12,374 nucleotides of DNA from Eubacteriaceae bacterium (GTDB lineage Bacteria; Bacillota_A; Clostridia; Eubacteriales; Anaerofustaceae): NCBI GenBank assembly GCA_031280495.1, contig JAITGT010000047.1:1-12374 (forward strand). The letters run 5' to 3'. This document shows positions 10,548-12,374 of this stretch, piece by piece. Below the pieces are notes generated by a model that did no database searches, was not told where the DNA came from, and was given only the letters and a program-made list of their open reading frames with translations. Both the position numbers and the translations under genes were made by a program. Within the stretch, counting starts at the first letter, position 1, and each line of letters starts with the position of its first letter.

Positions 10548-11198
10548 TTAGAGGATCTTTACGCCGAAATGGCGGGCAAAGGGAATCCATTGCAGAAAGG
10601 CTATGCTTGCCCCTTTCAGCTCCTTAATATTGTCTGAAAAGACGGCCCCTTCCAAAACGCAGCTTGCCAGATCGACCCCGTTTAGCAGCGTGTTGACAAA
10701 GCTGGCCCCAGCAAAGTTGACATTTTCGAAAGCGGACTGCTTTTGCGTGGACTCGCAAAGAAAGCCGTTTGCAAAGTCTGTGTCGCGCACCAGAAAACCG
10801 GCAAAGCGGCAGGAGTTGAAGTTTGCCAGGCCAAAGTTGGAATCTTCCAGCGCGAAATTGCGCATTACGCATTTATAGAACGATGATCCCAGGCATTTCG
10901 AGCCGACGAATTCAGTGAGCGACAGATTTGTGTCCACAAATTCTGTGTTTGATATGTCGCAGTTGGAGAAGCTTGTGTTGGAAAAAGAGCATTTGCGAAA
11001 GGCTGAATGGGAGAACCTGCACTTTTCAAACTTTACGTCTGAAAAATCTGTGTTGACAAATTCAGCCCCCATGATCGCAGCGTTTCGAAAGAGCGTGTAC
11101 TTTATTGCTTTCTCGTCCACCTTCCCGCTTTCGTCAAGGTAAGGCGAAATGTCATCGCATAGCGCAAGATCCCTTAGATCCAAAGACGGCCTCTGCAT
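10548..11198 (-). CDS. Pentapeptide-repeat protein
   Basis: A 216-residue protein built of five-residue repeats that fold into a right-handed quadrilateral beta-helix. Central hydrophobic residues fall at every fifth position from 37 to 187 without a register break: 31 units, nearly eight coils, 19 with Phe at the centre. Only Q152 is polar. The -2 positions are mostly small residues (T, S, A, C, V). Residues 1-36 are non-repeat, and the C-terminal tail (LKGASIAFLQWIPFARHFGVKIL) is helical, like the end module of many family members. Six cysteines (60, 70, 80, 110, 130, 180) all sit at the -2 position. There is no signal peptide, so it is probably cytoplasmic. The start ATG has only a weak ribosome-binding site and lies 2 nt after the stop of a short minus-strand frame. 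The biochemical function is unknown; some relatives bind DNA gyrase (Qnr, MfpA), which is not demonstrated here. Confidence 0.9.
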   Translation of the reverse strand: MQRPSLDLRDLALCDDISPYLDESGKVDEKAIKYTLFRNAAIMGAEFVNTDFSDVKFEKCRFSHSAFRKCSFSNTSFSNCDISNTEFVDTNLSLTEFVGSKCLGSSFYKCVMRNFALEDSNFGLANFNSCRFAGFLVRDTDFANGFLCESTQKQSAFENVNFAGASFVNTLLNGVDLASCVLEGAVFSDNIKELKGASIAFLQWIPFARHFGVKIL

Positions 11199-11200
11199 AC

Positions 11201-11290
11201 CTAATTTCCCATTCTTCTAGACATATTTTTAGCCTGTTCAATGGCGTCTAGGCATTTGCCCCGACAGGCGGCGCCGAATTCCTGCTTCAC
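11201..11290 (-). other. Short frame or gene remnant ending at the pentapeptide gene
   Basis: On the minus strand a frame from GTG at 11290 to TAG at 11201-11203 encodes 29 residues (MKQEFGAACRGKCLDAIEQ continuing to ...NMSRRMGN). It is open upstream only to a TAG at 11303-11305. Its composition is protein-like and its stop is two bases before the ATG of the pentapeptide gene, the spacing typical of neighbouring operon genes. No ribosome-binding site is suitably placed before the GTG. It could be a tiny real gene, but the 3' remnant of a lost upstream gene seems more likely. A chance frame cannot be excluded. Confidence 0.3.
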
Positions 11291-11683
11291 AGAGTTGCAG
11301 CCCTAAACTCTCCTAAGGCAGGCGCTGCGGGCAGTCCATGGTTTTCGCATGCCTGGCGCTGCCATCCCTCCCTCGATGCAGGCGGCGCAAGCGCTCCTTG
11401 GATAAACCTGTTGCCAGCATATGCGCGCAAACAAGCCGCTGCGAGAGCGTTTTGTGCCGCTAAAGCAGATTTTGCGAAGGAATGCATGTTTCTTCCGGGC
11501 AATGCCTCGAAGTTTTTTGCAGCGCGAACGCTGCCGCTTGAATGCGCCGAAGGCGAAGCAGGGCGAGATGGCCCGATCTTGCCTCTTTTCGTTCACCGGA
11601 TAAGAAGGCAGGCTGGCCGCATCACGCGCGCCGCAGCGTCCGTGAGGGCGCTTTTCGCCTGGGCTTTAAAAGAGGGCTGTTCC

Positions 11684-11734
11684 CATGCCTGCAGCTGCGG
11701 GCCGCCTGCATAGGGCGCGGCGCCTGCAGGCATG
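11684..11734. repeat. 11-bp perfect inverted repeat forming a compound hairpin
   Basis: CATGCCTGCAG (11684-11694) and CTGCAGGCATG (11724-11734) are perfect reverse complements separated by 29 nt. Inside, GCCGC (11701-11705) can pair with GCGGC (11717-11721). No T tract follows, so it is not a typical terminator. It might be a mobile-element end or a structured RNA; the function is unknown. Confidence 0.6.
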
Positions 11735-11772
11735 CCCGCTCCTTTTCTAAGTCCCTCACTCTCGCTCAGACG

Positions 11773-11816
11773 AACCGCCGCTAGCGCTGGCAATGCCATT
11801 TTCCCAGCGCGCGGTT
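11773..11816. repeat. 13-bp two-part inverted repeat (strong hairpin)
   Basis: AACCGC (11773-11778) pairs with GCGGTT (11811-11816), and GCGCTGG (11784-11790) pairs with CCAGCGC (11804-11810). The left arm has a five-base bulge (CGCTA) and the loop is 13 nt. Two further T residues follow on the + strand, which is too short a tract for a confident terminator. It lies between the recombinase gene and the hairpin at 11684-11734. Confidence 0.6.
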
Positions 11817-11937
11817 TTGGAAAAAGCCTCAGCGGCGCACTTTGCGCAGCTGCATGCCAACTGAATCGCTTTCCTGGGCGCAGAGGGCACAGGGGATGTG
11901 CAGGCGCGCAGCGCGGCCTTCGCCGTTGGCTGTTTGG

Positions 11938-12374
11938 CTAGCCTTCGGCTTTTGTTTCGCTGTCGGCTTTGAGCGCGCCCGCAATGCTTTTGTCGCCCTC
12001 TATCTGTTTTTTATACTTCTCCAGCCCATGTATGCGGCTGCTGAAAACATGCATGACGGCCGCCAAATCTTCCACTATTTCTTCCCGCGGCGACAAATCG
12101 GGATTGTTTAAGACAACAATATTTGTGCCAAACGCCATGCACAGCCGTTCAAACCACTCATAGCCGAAGCGCACAAATCTGTCCTTAAAGGCTACATAAA
12201 TTGTGTCAATTTGGCTGTCCAGCACTTCTTCAAGAAGCGCATTCCACTTTTTGCGCCTATAGTCAAGCCCGCTGCCAATATCCGTTATTACGTCATCAAG
12301 GATAATCCCTTTGCCGTTGGCATAGCTGCGCAGAAAGGCAACCTGGTGTTTCAAGGCGCCTTTCTGGCCTGCGT
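11938..12374 (-). CDS. IS607-type serine recombinase (TnpA/resolvase), C-terminal part, truncated by window edge
   Basis: The frame is open to the window end (a TTG at 12354 is internal), so the N-terminus, with the MerR-like DNA-binding domain and the nucleophilic serine motif, lies outside. The visible part is the rest of the small serine recombinase catalytic domain: QVAFLRSYANGKG, then DIGSGLDYRRKKWNALLEEVL, YVAFKDRFVRFGYEWFERL (including the catalytic-type Arg residues), FGTNIVVLN and EEIVEDLAAVMHVFSSRIHGLEKYKK. This block order is characteristic of IS607-family TnpA rather than Tn3-type resolvases. IS607 elements normally carry tnpB immediately downstream on the same strand; here the region downstream (below 11938) contains no such gene. 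It is probably a stand-alone or remnant element. Whether it is active cannot be judged without the N-terminus. Confidence 0.88.
   Translation of the reverse strand, partial: AGQKGALKHQVAFLRSYANGKGIILDDVITDIGSGLDYRRKKWNALLEEVLDSQIDTIYVAFKDRFVRFGYEWFERLCMAFGTNIVVLNNPDLSPREEIVEDLAAVMHVFSSRIHGLEKYKKQIEGDKSIAGALKADSETKAEG

Larger units (their letters stand above)
11306..11937. other. Gene-poor region rich in inverted repeats
   Basis: About 630 nt without a convincing gene on either strand. The longest open frames, about 100 codons, lack ribosome-binding sites and have Arg/Ala/Cys-rich, non-protein-like composition. The region carries several strong hairpins, listed separately, plus a smaller one at 11835-11847 (GCGCA, CTT, TGCGC). 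No tRNA, CRISPR array or tnpB-type gene is seen. It may be decayed DNA or the flank of the adjacent recombinase element. Confidence 0.6.

Noticed and set aside
9499..10551. A 350-codon open frame on the + strand
   Set aside because: It starts inside atpD, runs through two terminators and lies antisense to the uncharacterised minus-strand gene. The protein is Arg/Pro/Ser-rich and resembles no family, and no ribosome-binding site precedes it.
11201..11245. Promoter for the pentapeptide gene (TTGAAC, 16 nt, TAGAAG on the minus strand)
   Set aside because: Both boxes match only four of six consensus positions and the leader would be only about ten bases.
11303..11596. A 97-codon minus-strand frame before the pentapeptide gene
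   Set aside because: Arg/Ala/Cys-rich composition, no ribosome-binding site and no similarity to any protein I recognise.
11684..11740. GCATGC/CTGCAG sites resembling a cloning-vector polylinker
   Set aside because: The neighbouring restriction sites of a polylinker are missing and the surrounding DNA is continuous with the genomic context; the palindromes are explained by the inverted repeat.

Overview
The window is about 12.4 kb of moderately GC-rich bacterial DNA holding a compact energy-conservation locus followed by a sparser accessory segment. It opens inside the 3' end of rnfB, the poly-ferredoxin subunit of the Rnf complex. It then runs through a complete nine-gene V/A-type ATPase operon in the order H-I-K-E-C-F-A-B-D, the same order as the ntp operon of Enterococcus hirae (F-I-K-E-C-G-A-B-D). 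This order, the long multi-cluster RnfB and the TTG/ATG start usage suggest an anaerobic, fermentative bacterium, most likely Firmicutes/Clostridia-like. That placement is an inference from gene content; no rRNA gene is present to settle it.

Layout. (1) 1-644: rnfB, 5'-truncated by the window edge. (2) 645-852: intergenic leader with a near-consensus sigma-70 promoter (TTGACA, 17 nt, extended -10 TAGAAT) and several palindromes. (3) 853-9551: the ATPase operon, with genes overlapping or separated by at most about 20 nt. (4) 9550-9662: two successive rho-independent terminators on the + strand. (5) 9898-11198: two minus-strand genes, a pentapeptide-repeat protein (31 units in perfect register) and an uncharacterised protein downstream of it, with a candidate minus-strand terminator at 9809-9826. 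(6) 11199-11937: about 740 nt without a convincing gene, rich in strong inverted repeats, with a short gene-like remnant right before the pentapeptide gene. (7) 11938-12374: the C-terminal part of an IS607-type serine recombinase on the minus strand, truncated by the window edge and with no tnpB downstream.

How it works together. Rnf couples oxidation of reduced ferredoxin by NAD+ to export of Na+ or H+, and the V/A-ATPase interconverts that ion gradient and ATP. The K subunit carries every residue equivalent to the Na+ ligands of E. hirae NtpK (L66, T69, Q70, Q115, E144), so a sodium-coupled circuit is the most economical reading. The nucleotide-binding A subunit keeps its P-loop and catalytic Glu, and the B subunit keeps the arginine finger, so the enzyme looks intact. 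The ATPase operon has its own strong promoter, but there is no terminator after rnfB, so read-through from rnf is possible. The right-hand segment is accessory in character, and nothing in it visibly links it to the ATPase.
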